A stretch of DNA of 64,000 bases from Planctomycetaceae bacterium (GTDB lineage Bacteria > Planctomycetota > Planctomycetia > Planctomycetales > Planctomycetaceae). Below the pieces are notes generated by a model. The model made no database searches. It was not told the origin of the DNA and saw only the letters and a list, made by a program, of their open reading frames with translations. Below, one piece after another: positions 1 to 8,616 of the stretch (the first letter of the stretch is position 1; the number at the start of each line of letters is the position of its first letter). The stretch spans positions 1 to 64,000 of the forward strand of contig JANSXP010000008.1 of assembly GCA_024742875.1 (NCBI GenBank). Reading direction: 5' to 3'. A program made the translations under genes and the position numbers.

Positions 1-1398
1 ATTCGCAAGCCGCTGCTGCAGGGCGCGGGTGTTCAGTTCAACCGCATCGCAGGTCCGGGTGCCACCGAGGGTGTCTACAACGGCGTGCTGCTGGCCCGTG
101 TGAACTCCGACATGGATCAGATCGAGTTTGAAATCGCGGTGCGAGACTATGTCAACAACGTGACAAACGCCTACTGGGATCTGTACTTCGCCTATCGCGA
201 TCTGGATTCCCGCAGTCGCGCCATGAAACGGGCGCTGGAAGCATGGAACCGCATTCGAGCGCGACAGCAGAGCGATCTGGAAACCGGCGCTGCGGAAGCG
301 CTCGCTCGCGAACAGTATTATCGGTTTAAGTCCGAAGTGGATGAAGCCCTGACCGGGCGAGTGACGCTGGGAACACGCACAGGCAACGGCAGCACTGGGG
401 GCACACTGGAAGCGTCCGGTGGTGTGCAGGTCACAGAACGTCGACTGCGTCTGCTGATCGGCCTGACGATTAATGACAGCGAACTGATTCGTCCGGCCGA
501 CGAACCCACCCGCGCGGACATGATCTTTGACTGGGACATCATCCAGCAGGATGCCATTCAGCTGCGACCGGAACTGCGTCGGCAGCAGGCCGCTATTCAA
601 CGTCGGGAGATGGAACTGCTGGCATCACGCAACTTCCTGAATCCACGTCTGGATGTCGTGGGACGCTATCGTTTCCGCGGATTCGGCGACGATTTGATCC
701 GTACCAATAACAATGGCAGCGTGCCGTCGTCCGCCTTCCGCAATCTCTCCAGCGGCGACCAGCAGGAGTGGTTTGTGGGCCTGGAATACGAAGTGCCGCT
801 GGGCTACCGCAAAGCCCATCTGGCTGTCCGCAATGCGGAAATGATGCTGTGCCGTGAACGCACCATTCAAAAAGAGCAGCAGCGGGAAGTGGTCCACAAT
901 CTCAGCAACGCCGTGGCCGACGCGGCTCGCGCGTTTGAAGCAGTCAACAACAACCTCAACCGTCTGCTGGCGGCCCGAGAGGTTCTCAAAGCCTACGAAA
1001 CACAGGATGAAAACGACATGGACATCGATGTCGATCATCTGCTGGATGCTCAGCGAAAACTCGTGGAGGCGGAGATTCGCTACTTCCGATCGCGAACTGA
1101 GTATGCGGTGGCACTCAAGAATGTGCACCTGGAGAAAGGCTCTCTGCTGCCGTACCACGAACTGTACATCTTTGACAGAACACCAGCCCCGAACCCGGTT
1201 CCCAGTGAAGGTCAGTCCCCGCTGCCACCCGGTTCCATGCAGCCCCAGCCTTATGATGAACGGCCATCCCCCGCTGTTCAGAAGGTCCCCCCTGCGGAAA
1301 TCTCTGCCCCCGACGCGGACGCCGTGCCGGCCCCGCCGGTCCGCGGCGTTGTGCATCAGGTCTTTGGGCGTGACACTCAGCGCGTCCCTGTTCGCTGA
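1..1398 (+). CDS. TolC-family outer membrane efflux protein (5' truncated by window edge)
   Basis: The reading frame is already open at base 1, so the start lies outside the window and about 465 residues are visible. The protein is rich in long amphipathic helices (for example the stretch RSRAMKRALEAWNRIRARQQSD, here shortened in use) with two related halves, as in the TolC/OEP family of outer-membrane channels for type I secretion and RND efflux. The segment with VNNVTNAYWDLYFAYRDL matches the typical entry to the first coiled-coil hairpin. The last 70 residues are Pro-rich and probably disordered, which is an extension beyond the usual TolC core. Efflux partners are presumably upstream. It converges on the WD40 gene with only 41 bp between. 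Family assignment is confident; the substrate cannot be inferred. Confidence 0.85.
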   Translation: MRKPLLQGAGVQFNRIAGPGATEGVYNGVLLARVNSDMDQIEFEIAVRDYVNNVTNAYWDLYFAYRDLDSRSRAMKRALEAWNRIRARQQSDLETGAAEALAREQYYRFKSEVDEALTGRVTLGTRTGNGSTGGTLEASGGVQVTERRLRLLIGLTINDSELIRPADEPTRADMIFDWDIIQQDAIQLRPELRRQQAAIQRREMELLASRNFLNPRLDVVGRYRFRGFGDDLIRTNNNGSVPSSAFRNLSSGDQQEWFVGLEYEVPLGYRKAHLAVRNAEMMLCRERTIQKEQQREVVHNLSNAVADAARAFEAVNNNLNRLLAAREVLKAYETQDENDMDIDVDHLLDAQRKLVEAEIRYFRSRTEYAVALKNVHLEKGSLLPYHELYIFDRTPAPNPVPSEGQSPLPPGSMQPQPYDERPSPAVQKVPPAEISAPDADAVPAPPVRGVVHQVFGRDTQRVPVR

Positions 1399-1439
1399 GC
1401 GAGCCCGCGGACAGCCACTGCGTTCAACGCCTGTGACCA

Positions 1440-2426
1440 TCAATCCACTGCATCGGTGGCCGACATTCGGCGAAGCGCTCCGTCCGTCGCACCGGCGATT
1501 ACGCTGACAGTTCCCGGAACGGCAGCCACACAGGTGACCCAGCCGCTTTGACTAACGGAAATCCGGGTGAGTGACAGTCGGACCGGATCGACAAGACAGA
1601 CATGCCCATCGCGGCAGCCGACCACAGCCCGCGAACCGTCATCCAGCCACGTTACGCAGGTGGCCGGACTTTTCAGTCGCTTGAATCGGACCATGCGACC
1701 AATCGTGGGCTGCCAGAAGCGGACGGTCCGATCATCGGCGGCCGAAGCCAGCAAAGGCAGAGCGGTCGTATCCTGCTGCGGTCTGAGAGCCACCCCGCGC
1801 ACCGCGCGGGCATGATTATTCAGCGCTCGTTCCTGTTTCAGTGACTGAATGTTCCAGACGCGAATCGTGTTGTCGGCGCCGCTGCTGATCAGCAGTTCCT
1901 GGCCAGGATCGGAGACAACATCGGTGATCGGTTTGGAGTGAGCGGCCGTAATTTTTTCCGCGGCCCCGTGCTCTGTCATCAGTCTGCGATGCAGGGCACG
2001 ATCAAACCCTCCGGCAACCAGTTCTTCTGCTCCGCGTGCCACCGCGGACAGGACATCGCTTCCCACGACAATCCGCTGCACGGTCTTCAACTGAAGCGGT
2101 TGCACCTCAGCTGCCTGCAGCAACACCAGTGCCCCTGACTCCCCGGGAGTTCCACCGGCCACGATCACCTGTTCTCCGGAAAGAAAACGCACGTCACAAC
2201 TGGTGGGCATCGGCAGGACCACGCGCTGAACGACGGCCAGTGACTTTGCATCGTGCACACACAGCTCCGACTCGCCAACAGTCACCAGCCATCGCCCATC
2301 CGCCGAACACGTCAGGGCAGTGGCCGGATACTGACGTTCAGCGGGAGCCTCAGCGGCAGTGATCGCTTTGCTGTCTGCAGCCAGAGCCAGCAGCAGTGGC
2401 AGAATTCGGACCGAAACCCAGCGCAC
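1440..2426 (-). CDS. Secreted WD40-repeat protein
   Basis: 328 aa. The N-terminus has a hydrophobic signal peptide (roughly residues 1-25, ending near AEA). Repeating WD40-like blades follow, each with a closing tryptophan-type motif: IRVWNIQ, VRFWQPT and weaker CLVDP/SLAVVQ variants. The number of recognisable blades (about six or seven) is enough for one beta-propeller. It is the last gene of a leftward operon and begins 12 bp after the DUF1501 gene. Planctomycetes often place a WD40 gene after DUF1549/DUF1501 genes; the role is probably structural or ligand-binding in the periplasm (inference). No enzymatic motif is visible. Confidence 0.8.
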   Translation of the reverse strand: MRWVSVRILPLLLALAADSKAITAAEAPAERQYPATALTCSADGRWLVTVGESELCVHDAKSLAVVQRVVLPMPTSCDVRFLSGEQVIVAGGTPGESGALVLLQAAEVQPLQLKTVQRIVVGSDVLSAVARGAEELVAGGFDRALHRRLMTEHGAAEKITAAHSKPITDVVSDPGQELLISSGADNTIRVWNIQSLKQERALNNHARAVRGVALRPQQDTTALPLLASAADDRTVRFWQPTIGRMVRFKRLKSPATCVTWLDDGSRAVVGCRDGHVCLVDPVRLSLTRISVSQSGWVTCVAAVPGTVSVIAGATDGALRRMSATDAVD

Positions 2427-2438
2427 GTGAAGCCCCCG

Positions 2439-3788
2439 TTATCCCGTCAGTTCACGAACAACCTGCGCACCGGCCGGCGTCAAACGGACGGGGCGTCGGT
2501 CAGGCGTGGTGAGTTCCAGCTGAGGATCGATTCCCAGCAGTGTGTAGATCGTGGCCACCAGATCGGATGGCGTGACAGGGCGATCCGCGGGAGACTCACC
2601 TACTGAATCGCTGGCGCCAATCACCTGGCCGCCCACCACACCGCCACCAGCCATCATCACGCTGAACACCCGCGGCCAGTGATCCCGCCCGCCTCCGGGA
2701 TTGAGTTTCGGCGTTCGACCAAATTCTCCCATCACCACCACGAGCGTCTCATCCAGCAGACGACGATCCTTCAGGTCGTGAATCAGCGACGACACCGCCA
2801 GATCCAGTGAGGGAATCAACCCTACCGGATGGCGTGATCCGCGGAAGCCGTCTTTTAATCGTGTCGTGAGATCCTGATGGGTGTCCCAGCCGCGATTTGT
2901 GACTGTCACGTAGTTGACACCGCGTTCGACCAGTCGCCTCGCCAGCAGACAGGACTGACCAATTGTCTTCGGACCGTAGCGACGACGGACATCGGACGGT
3001 TCTTCTTCCAGGGCAAACGCGGCTGCCGCTTCGGGCGATGTCACCATGCGGAACGCCTGGTCAAATTCGGCCGGCACGCTCGAATCCGCGCCAGCCGACC
3101 AGCGGGCAATCTGTTCGGCAAACTGTCGCCGACGTTCAATACGGTCCAGTGTAAGGCCTTCGGCAACCGTCATGTTCCGTACGGCGAACTGATCGGACGC
3201 GGGATCACCGCCGACTGCAAAGGCGCCGCTGGAGGGCGGCAGGTAGCCGAGGCCGCGGTAAGCCGCGCCCCCCACACGGACATCGGGGATGGCCACGTGA
3301 CCCGGCAGCAGTCGATCGGTGGTGCCCAGGCGAAAGTTGGCGACTGTGGAAAACGACGGATACTCAAGTGCAGGCGTGGGTTTGAATCCCGACAGCATGT
3401 AATGGGTGCCGAGGTTGTGTTCGCCCAGCGGCGAGGTCATCGAGCGAATGACGGCAACGTCACGCATCAGCTTTGCGGTCTGCGGCAGGCATTCGCCGAT
3501 GCTGACTCCAGGAACAGCCGTCTGGATGGCCGACAGCGGACCACGCACTTCCTGCGGAGCGCTGGGTTTCAGATCAAACGTTTCCAGGTGACTTGGTCCC
3601 CCATCGAGCCAGATGAGCACACAGGACTTTGCTTGGGTTCGCATCTTTCCTGAAGAAGCATCCTCTGACCGCACAGCGGGCAAGAGTGTGGGCGTCAAAG
3701 CTCCCAGGCCGATCAGCTGGCCAATCTGCAGAACTCCCGACCGCCGGGTGATAGACGTTCGCTGCGACGAATACCGACGAAATGTCAT
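2439..3788 (-). CDS. DUF1501 domain-containing protein (alkaline-phosphatase/sulfatase-like fold)
   Basis: 449 aa. It begins with an Arg-rich, Tat-like leader (TRRSGVLQIGQLIGLG), then the DUF1501 hallmark VLIWLDGGPSHLETFD near residue 60. Internal landmarks are VIRSMTSPLGEHNLGTHYM and the C-terminal VVVMGEFGRTPKLN...GRDHWP, which are conserved metal-site-like segments of the family. DUF1501 proteins are secreted and nearly always encoded beside DUF1549/DUF1553 proteins in planctomycetes; their reaction is not established. The start is supported by AGGAG six bases upstream of the ATG. The gene lies 15 bp after the DUF1549 gene, in the same operon. Confidence 0.9.
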   Translation of the reverse strand: MTFRRYSSQRTSITRRSGVLQIGQLIGLGALTPTLLPAVRSEDASSGKMRTQAKSCVLIWLDGGPSHLETFDLKPSAPQEVRGPLSAIQTAVPGVSIGECLPQTAKLMRDVAVIRSMTSPLGEHNLGTHYMLSGFKPTPALEYPSFSTVANFRLGTTDRLLPGHVAIPDVRVGGAAYRGLGYLPPSSGAFAVGGDPASDQFAVRNMTVAEGLTLDRIERRRQFAEQIARWSAGADSSVPAEFDQAFRMVTSPEAAAAFALEEEPSDVRRRYGPKTIGQSCLLARRLVERGVNYVTVTNRGWDTHQDLTTRLKDGFRGSRHPVGLIPSLDLAVSSLIHDLKDRRLLDETLVVVMGEFGRTPKLNPGGGRDHWPRVFSVMMAGGGVVGGQVIGASDSVGESPADRPVTPSDLVATIYTLLGIDPQLELTTPDRRPVRLTPAGAQVVRELTG

Positions 3789-3803
3789 GGTCGTCTCCTG
3801 TGG

Positions 3804-5951
3804 CTAATGGCTGGTCAGAAACTCGGCAGATGTCAGCAGACTCCACGCGAAGTCCTGCAGGGCGAACAAATCCACTGTCACATCGGCCTCAGCACGGCGG
3901 CCCGCCAGTTGCGGCACCCAGAACGCGGATTCGCCGGCGGTCGGCAGTCGGCCCAGAGCCCTTCGATAAAGCCGACTGACCACCTCATCGGGGGTTCCGT
4001 CCGCCAGATCGTGCAGTCGACTTTCTTCGAGGAGTTCATTCAGCGGCCGACCATTCAGCAGACTCAGCTGCACCGCCAGGTTGCTGCTCGCAAGTGTCAG
4101 TGTTTCGCATTCCGGCCCCTGGCAACCTGACAGCGCGGCCTGTCCATTTTGACGAGCTGCCAGTCCGCGGTAGGACACCTGGACAGGTCGCGGCACACCA
4201 AGAACTGTGCCAATCGCATCCAGGTAGACTTCGGGCGCCATTTTTTTAGGCAGGGCCCCGGGATAAAAAGCAAGCTGCGGCGGCGTTGACACCGAAGTCG
4301 CTGCGGCTCGCTGATAAACGTCCGTCCGACAGATCGTGCGGACCAGATGACGCAGACGGTAGCCGCTGGCCTGAAAGTCGCGAGCGAGCCAGTCCAGCAG
4401 CTGCGGATGCGTCGCGGGGTTCGTATCGCGCAGATCATCCACGGGTTCCACCAGGCCGCGGCCCATCAGACGCGCCCAGATACGATTCACAAACGCACGG
4501 GCGAACAGCTGATTGTCCGATCCCGACAGCCAGTCCGCCAGCGGCAGTCTGGGGTCGGCCGCATGGGACACCGGATCACCCCCAGGAATCAGTGAGACGG
4601 CCGGTTCGCCGGTGGCCGGATTAACTACGGACCCGCTGCCGACTTTGACGGACTCGCCAACCCGCAGTCCTGCGAAGATAGCTGACAGTCCGTGATAGTC
4701 TTCCTGCTTCCAGTGATCGAGCGGGTGATCGTGGCAGTTGGCACACTGCAAACGTACTCCGAGGAACGCTCGACTCACCAGTTCGGCGGTGGGACCCGGT
4801 CCGGGAGCAACCTGATAGAAGGCGGCCGGTGGAACTTCCGAGATCTTACCGGTGGCCGTAAGCATAGAACGGACGATCTGATCGTAGCCTTCGTCGCGAC
4901 GAATCGCCTCCTGCAGCCAGTTGTAGATCGCTTCACGCCCCTGCTTTCCTCGGGCCACAGCTCCCAGTTGCAGCTGCTGAGCGATCACCCAGGTCCAGTA
5001 ACCATCAAAAGCTGTGGGCTGATCCCCCGTTTCTGTCAATCTGTTGATCAGCGTTTCCACACGCGACGTTTCAGGCTGGCGGAAAAAGTCAGCTCGGTCC
5101 CGATCAGTCGGCAGACGCCCGGTCACATCCAGATACAGCCGTCGCAGCAGAACCTCATCGTCAGCCCGGGGACCAGACGGAATCTGCAGCTGCGCTAATC
5201 GACGGTCAACAAACTGATCGACAGGACTGGCAGCATTCGCCCGCGGCGCGATTGGTAAACCCCAGGGAGCCATGATTTCCACCGTCATGACTCGATCCAT
5301 ATACCGGCCCGTCAGAACATGACGCCCCGACCTCAGAATGGTGACCCTGCCGTCTGCCGCAACCGTCACTGCGGAAGGATCGTCGGCTGACAGCACCGTC
5401 CACGGAAACACATCTCGCCTGGAGCCGTCGTTGAAACAGGCTCCCGCAGAGATCTGTGTCGATTCGCCGACGGTGACATGGTCCTTCTCCACCGACAGCT
5501 GAAACTCCGTCAAACGGCGGACGTTCTGACGCCGGGCCCCCTGCCGGATCCAGCGAATGAGAGTGGCGTGATCGGCGGAGTCATACTCAACGCGTGCCCC
5601 ACCTTCATGGCTGACCTGTTCGGTCGCCTTTTTCAGCATCAGGCTGGATTCCGGTTCCGTCCGGCTGATGCGACGTCCCTGAAAAAAACGTGTGATCTGC
5701 TCGTAATCAGCCTGCGGCCGACTGCCATACAGCGACAGAAAGAACTCTCCGCGACCAGCCGCAGCGCCATGACAGGCGCCTACGTTGCAGCCTGCTTTCG
5801 TAAGGATGGGCATCACGTCAGTGTCAAAGTCAACCAGGTCTGCGGAAGCCGGCGCGTTAACGTCGTCTCCTGAGCGGACGCCCGCCTGAACGGGGTCGTC
5901 CAGACTCAGAACAAACGCGAGTCCCGACATCAGGACGGGGCCGACCATCAT
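3804..5951 (-). CDS. DUF1549/DUF1553 protein with Big-like domain and a CX4CH N-terminal motif
   Basis: 715 aa. A signal-peptide-like N-terminus is followed at about residues 55-61 by a cysteine/histidine motif with four residues between the cysteines (CNVGACH), instead of the standard CxxCH. A Big2-like beta domain spans roughly residues 145-230. DUF1549 follows (LLRRLYLDVTGRLPTD), with a canonical CANCHDHP near residue 400, and DUF1553 forms the C-terminal third (FVNRIWARLMGRGLVEP). This is a variant of the planctomycete cytochrome architecture and is presumably periplasmic. The start codon overlaps the stop of the upstream thioredoxin-like gene as ATGA, so the two are translationally coupled. 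Heme binding at the first motif is uncertain because of the spacing. Confidence 0.9.
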   Translation of the reverse strand: MMVGPVLMSGLAFVLSLDDPVQAGVRSGDDVNAPASADLVDFDTDVMPILTKAGCNVGACHGAAAGRGEFFLSLYGSRPQADYEQITRFFQGRRISRTEPESSLMLKKATEQVSHEGGARVEYDSADHATLIRWIRQGARRQNVRRLTEFQLSVEKDHVTVGESTQISAGACFNDGSRRDVFPWTVLSADDPSAVTVAADGRVTILRSGRHVLTGRYMDRVMTVEIMAPWGLPIAPRANAASPVDQFVDRRLAQLQIPSGPRADDEVLLRRLYLDVTGRLPTDRDRADFFRQPETSRVETLINRLTETGDQPTAFDGYWTWVIAQQLQLGAVARGKQGREAIYNWLQEAIRRDEGYDQIVRSMLTATGKISEVPPAAFYQVAPGPGPTAELVSRAFLGVRLQCANCHDHPLDHWKQEDYHGLSAIFAGLRVGESVKVGSGSVVNPATGEPAVSLIPGGDPVSHAADPRLPLADWLSGSDNQLFARAFVNRIWARLMGRGLVEPVDDLRDTNPATHPQLLDWLARDFQASGYRLRHLVRTICRTDVYQRAAATSVSTPPQLAFYPGALPKKMAPEVYLDAIGTVLGVPRPVQVSYRGLAARQNGQAALSGCQGPECETLTLASSNLAVQLSLLNGRPLNELLEESRLHDLADGTPDEVVSRLYRRALGRLPTAGESAFWVPQLAGRRAEADVTVDLFALQDFAWSLLTSAEFLTSH

Positions 5952-6859
5952 GACGGATCGCCTTTGGGCCCCTCACCATTTCGGGCGCCACGACGAGCGG
6001 GCTTCGCCTGAAATTCCTTCGCCCATTTCTTCAGCCAGGACTGCGTGAATTCGTTGCCGTAATTTTTCAGCCGATCCGCGGCGATAATTCGCCGTGCGAT
6101 GTCGCCAATCTGCTGACGATCAGCTGGATGAGTGTCCGTATGATCAATCACAGCCTGCGCGGCTTTGGCGATTTCCTCTTGCGTGCCGCTCTTATTGAGC
6201 ACGGGCCGAAGCAGCGCTCTGAGCGCTCCGGAAGGTTCCGCTCGCATCTGTTCGCCTTTGCCGGAAGCGTCTGCCGGACGAGCCCTGCGCATGCCCTGCA
6301 CGCTGTAGTCGCTCACCTTTGGCGGTTCTTTTTCTCCCAGCACATCCGCAATGGCCTGAAACATCTTCGGAGCGTCCGCCTGCAGGCTCGGCTGAACGAG
6401 TGCGAAGTTGGCCGTCACTTTGCCTTTGTCAGCCACCAGCACAGTCAGCGTCACATTGCGGTTCAGGCCATAGGCTTCCGGTCCTTCAATCCCTTTGGCA
6501 AAGACGCCGCCCGTCATGCCTTTGGGAAAAATTCTCTGCAGCCCGCTCAGCCAGCGTCCCTCTGCGCTGGGATCATCCGTCAGGTAAACAAACGCATGGT
6601 CGAGTTTGTCACGACGATCCGCCGCCAGCTTCATCAACGCCACAGAAACACCAAACGCCGGACGGCTTTTCTGGTGCAGGAACACCAGCAACTGAGGTTT
6701 ACCGGAATCATTGGCGACCGTCTGGACATCGCCGCTGTTTTCACCAAAAGCCGACATCAGCTCAAACGGTGCAACTTCTTCACCCGGCTGAGGACCTGAA
6801 AATACAGTTTCGTCCGGCGTGAAGATCACCAGGACGGCCATTGCTGTTGCAGCAAACAT
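5948..6859 (-). CDS. Secreted thioredoxin-fold-like protein lacking a CxxC motif
   Basis: 303 aa. It has a hydrophobic N-terminus (MFAATAMAVLVIF), then a segment resembling redoxin/thioredoxin folds: PGEEVAPFELMSAFG, followed by LLVFLHQKSRPAFG where a CxxC would normally sit. No active-site cysteines are present, so it is probably not an oxidoreductase. The C-terminal third is charged, rich in Lys/Arg, and helical. AGGGG six bases before the ATG supports the start. It is the first gene of the four-gene operon with DUF1549, DUF1501 and WD40. I infer a periplasmic accessory role for that set; the fold call is tentative. Confidence 0.65.
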   Translation of the reverse strand: MFAATAMAVLVIFTPDETVFSGPQPGEEVAPFELMSAFGENSGDVQTVANDSGKPQLLVFLHQKSRPAFGVSVALMKLAADRRDKLDHAFVYLTDDPSAEGRWLSGLQRIFPKGMTGGVFAKGIEGPEAYGLNRNVTLTVLVADKGKVTANFALVQPSLQADAPKMFQAIADVLGEKEPPKVSDYSVQGMRRARPADASGKGEQMRAEPSGALRALLRPVLNKSGTQEEIAKAAQAVIDHTDTHPADRQQIGDIARRIIAADRLKNYGNEFTQSWLKKWAKEFQAKPARRGARNGEGPKGDPS

Positions 6860-7059
6860 ACGGCACCCCTTCGCAGGCGGGAGTTAAGGCGGGAAGCTCA
6901 ACGACCGACTGAGAAGGCCGGCCGCGACAGAATACCCTAACAGGGACAGCCTCATTTGCGAAGGTTTGGCGTGTTTCGTTATGTGTCGCCTGGCAGAAAC
7001 ACTGCGGAAAAAGACCATCGAGAGTCGCGGGACGAATACGGCCAACAGCGGGCGGTTGT

Positions 7060-7242
7060 TCAAAACGCCCAGTAAACCGCACTCGCGAGAGCCACAACGG
7101 CGGCACTGACTGCTGCAAATTTCAGTCGCGAACGAGACTTCATATCCCGCAGATTCAGCACCGTTTCAAATCGTGCGAGGCGTTCGTAGTCGACAACGAC
7201 AGGAAATGAGGGAGACGATTGGGAGGGGTGAGAATTCATCAT
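7060..7242 (-). CDS. Small membrane protein, C-terminal anchor
   Basis: 60 aa from the first of two adjacent ATG codons. GGAG lies four bases upstream, which decides the start over a longer in-frame extension. The N-terminal two thirds are Ser/Pro-rich and hydrophilic (HPSQSSPSFPVV). Residues about 42-59 form one hydrophobic segment (AAVSAAVVALASAVYWAF) after a basic patch, KSRSRLK, suggesting a tail-anchored protein with the N-terminus in the cytoplasm. No family was recognised. It stands alone, upstream of the DUF1549 operon on the same strand with a gap of about 200 bp. Confidence 0.55.
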   Translation of the reverse strand: MMNSHPSQSSPSFPVVVDYERLARFETVLNLRDMKSRSRLKFAAVSAAVVALASAVYWAF

Positions 7243-7404
7243 GACACTCCAGTTCTGGTTGCGAGGACAAATCAAACGTCCCTGTATCCAGTTCGTGACA
7301 ACGAAGAATTCCTTACGACGGATCACCAAATTTGATCACATGCCGGGACGGCCGTGTGCCCGCTCACGCAAACATGGCGAATTTTGCGATTGCTGTGGCC
7401 ATCA

Positions 7405-7418
7405 GCGGGCATGCCCGC
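7405..7418. repeat. Perfect 14-bp palindrome
   Basis: GCGGGCATGCCCGC reads the same on both strands. It lies between the HNH gene terminator and the small membrane protein gene. It could be a protein-binding site or the tip of a second hairpin; nothing else supports a function. Confidence 0.4.
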
Positions 7419-7429
7419 ATGTCCAAAAA

Positions 7430-7463
7430 GAAGGCTTCGCACCCACCAGGATGCGAAGCCTTC
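7430..7463 (-). terminator. Rho-independent terminator of the HNH gene
   Basis: A perfect 12-bp stem (GAAGGCTTCGCA with its complement) encloses a 10-base loop and is followed on the minus strand by TTTTT. It begins about 24 bp after the HNH stop codon, the expected position for an intrinsic terminator. Confidence 0.85.
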
Positions 7464-7486
7464 GAAATTCGTACGTGTCCGGAAAA

Positions 7487-8140
7487 TCAGTCGTCCAGGT
7501 CAAGATTCCAGTACGCGTCATTCACGAAACGCGACCAGCTCTCCAGTCGGACACCGTTGCGGGCATAGGACGGATTCCACACGGGTCTGACCGGAGGCCG
7601 CTTCAGTGGCATGCCTGCGCGTTCCGGAGTCCGGGCCGCTTTGCGATGATTGCAGTCGACACAGGCCAGCACGCAGTTGGTCCAGCTGGACACGCCGCCA
7701 TGTGATCGCGGTACCACGTGGTCAATCGTCAGTTCTTCACTGCCGGGGCGACAGCCACAGTACTGACACGTGAAGTTGTCGCGTTTGAAGACGTTACGTC
7801 GACTGAAAGCAACCACGTTGTTCGGCAGACGATCATAACGAGTGAGCGTGACAACTTCCGGTACTCGCAGTTTCATCCACTGCGTCTGGATGCAGGGTTC
7901 ACCATCCGCAACGTCAAACAGCGACCAGTCCTCCCAGCCGTACTGCAGATAGCTTTCCGGATCGACGATGCGAGCGGACTCGTTCCACACCTTCACCAGC
8001 GATCGGGCCACGGTTGCAACACCAACCGGCTGCCAGTTGCGATTCAGGACTAATGTCGGTCGTTCGAGAACTGAGGTCACCACGGGTCTGTCCCCTTTCG
8101 TGTTGGACCTTCGATCTGACTGTGAAGCTTCGAACGCCAC
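7487..8140 (-). CDS. HNH endonuclease family protein
   Basis: 217 aa from a GTG start. The C-terminal half carries the HNH nuclease core: CQYCGCRPG (first zinc pair), then LTIDHVVPRSHGG (catalytic His in the DHV/I-P motif), and CVDCNHRKAARTP (second zinc pair plus the N-H residues). The N-terminal half, with VLNRNWQPVGVATVARSLVKVW, is a conserved region of a widespread bacterial HNH family of unknown role; it does not indicate a restriction system and no methylase partner is adjacent. AGGAG sits only two bases before this GTG, so internal GTG codons at 8083 or 8080 (giving VTSVLERPTL) are also credible starts. A terminator lies just downstream. Confidence 0.88.
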   Translation of the reverse strand: MAFEASQSDRRSNTKGDRPVVTSVLERPTLVLNRNWQPVGVATVARSLVKVWNESARIVDPESYLQYGWEDWSLFDVADGEPCIQTQWMKLRVPEVVTLTRYDRLPNNVVAFSRRNVFKRDNFTCQYCGCRPGSEELTIDHVVPRSHGGVSSWTNCVLACVDCNHRKAARTPERAGMPLKRPPVRPVWNPSYARNGVRLESWSRFVNDAYWNLDLDD

Positions 8141-8616
8141 AACTCCTGGAATTTGTGACAGTCTGGGGATGTCCCCAAAGTTCTCGGCTTTCCGCCTGTC
8201 GAAGAACTAACCCTACAAACTGCGCTGTACAGACACAACAGGCCCGGCAAGGTTCACTGGGGGCGCACCGCGATTTTCGCAGTCGATTAACACGAACTCG
8301 GTCGGCCCGTGCGACGCATCACAGCAGTGCGAGCTGGCAATTTGCAGACAGGATCGCCGCCGCTGTCGATCAGCCCCGTCTGCTCGGGCAGGGTGAATCG
8401 CCGGCTGGTTCGCGCAGCGAGATCGGATCTGCAGCAGAACACCAGTGCCCCGACAGCTGGTTGGAGGCTGTCAGCGGCCGCAAAACAGAGACCACACCGC
8501 AAAATCGTCACCAATTCGTCCATCCTCAGCGATCGGCTGCAGTGGGATGTTGTTGCCGCAGATCCTCACAGACTAAGGTGCTGATCAAATCTCTTCTCCA
8601 GCCGTGCGGAAGCCAC
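8141..8616. other. Divergent intergenic region
   Basis: 476 bp between the divergent HNH and methyltransferase-like genes. Several open frames cross it, but their translations are Arg/Ser/Pro-rich and unlike proteins, and none has a convincing ribosome site. It must contain the promoters for both genes, although I could not pick a clear -35/-10 pair. Confidence 0.5.

Noticed and set aside
625-1443. Long minus-strand frame inside the TolC gene
   Set aside because: It is antisense to a clear coding frame and has no protein-like pattern.
7487-8140. HNH gene as part of a restriction or defence system
   Set aside because: No methylase, specificity subunit, or other defence partner is adjacent; the family is a common housekeeping-like HNH group.
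8014-8616. N-terminal extension of the putative methyltransferase frame by 201 codons
   Set aside because: The extension is Arg/Ser/Cys-rich without domain character and partly overlaps the HNH gene; a good ribosome site precedes 8617.
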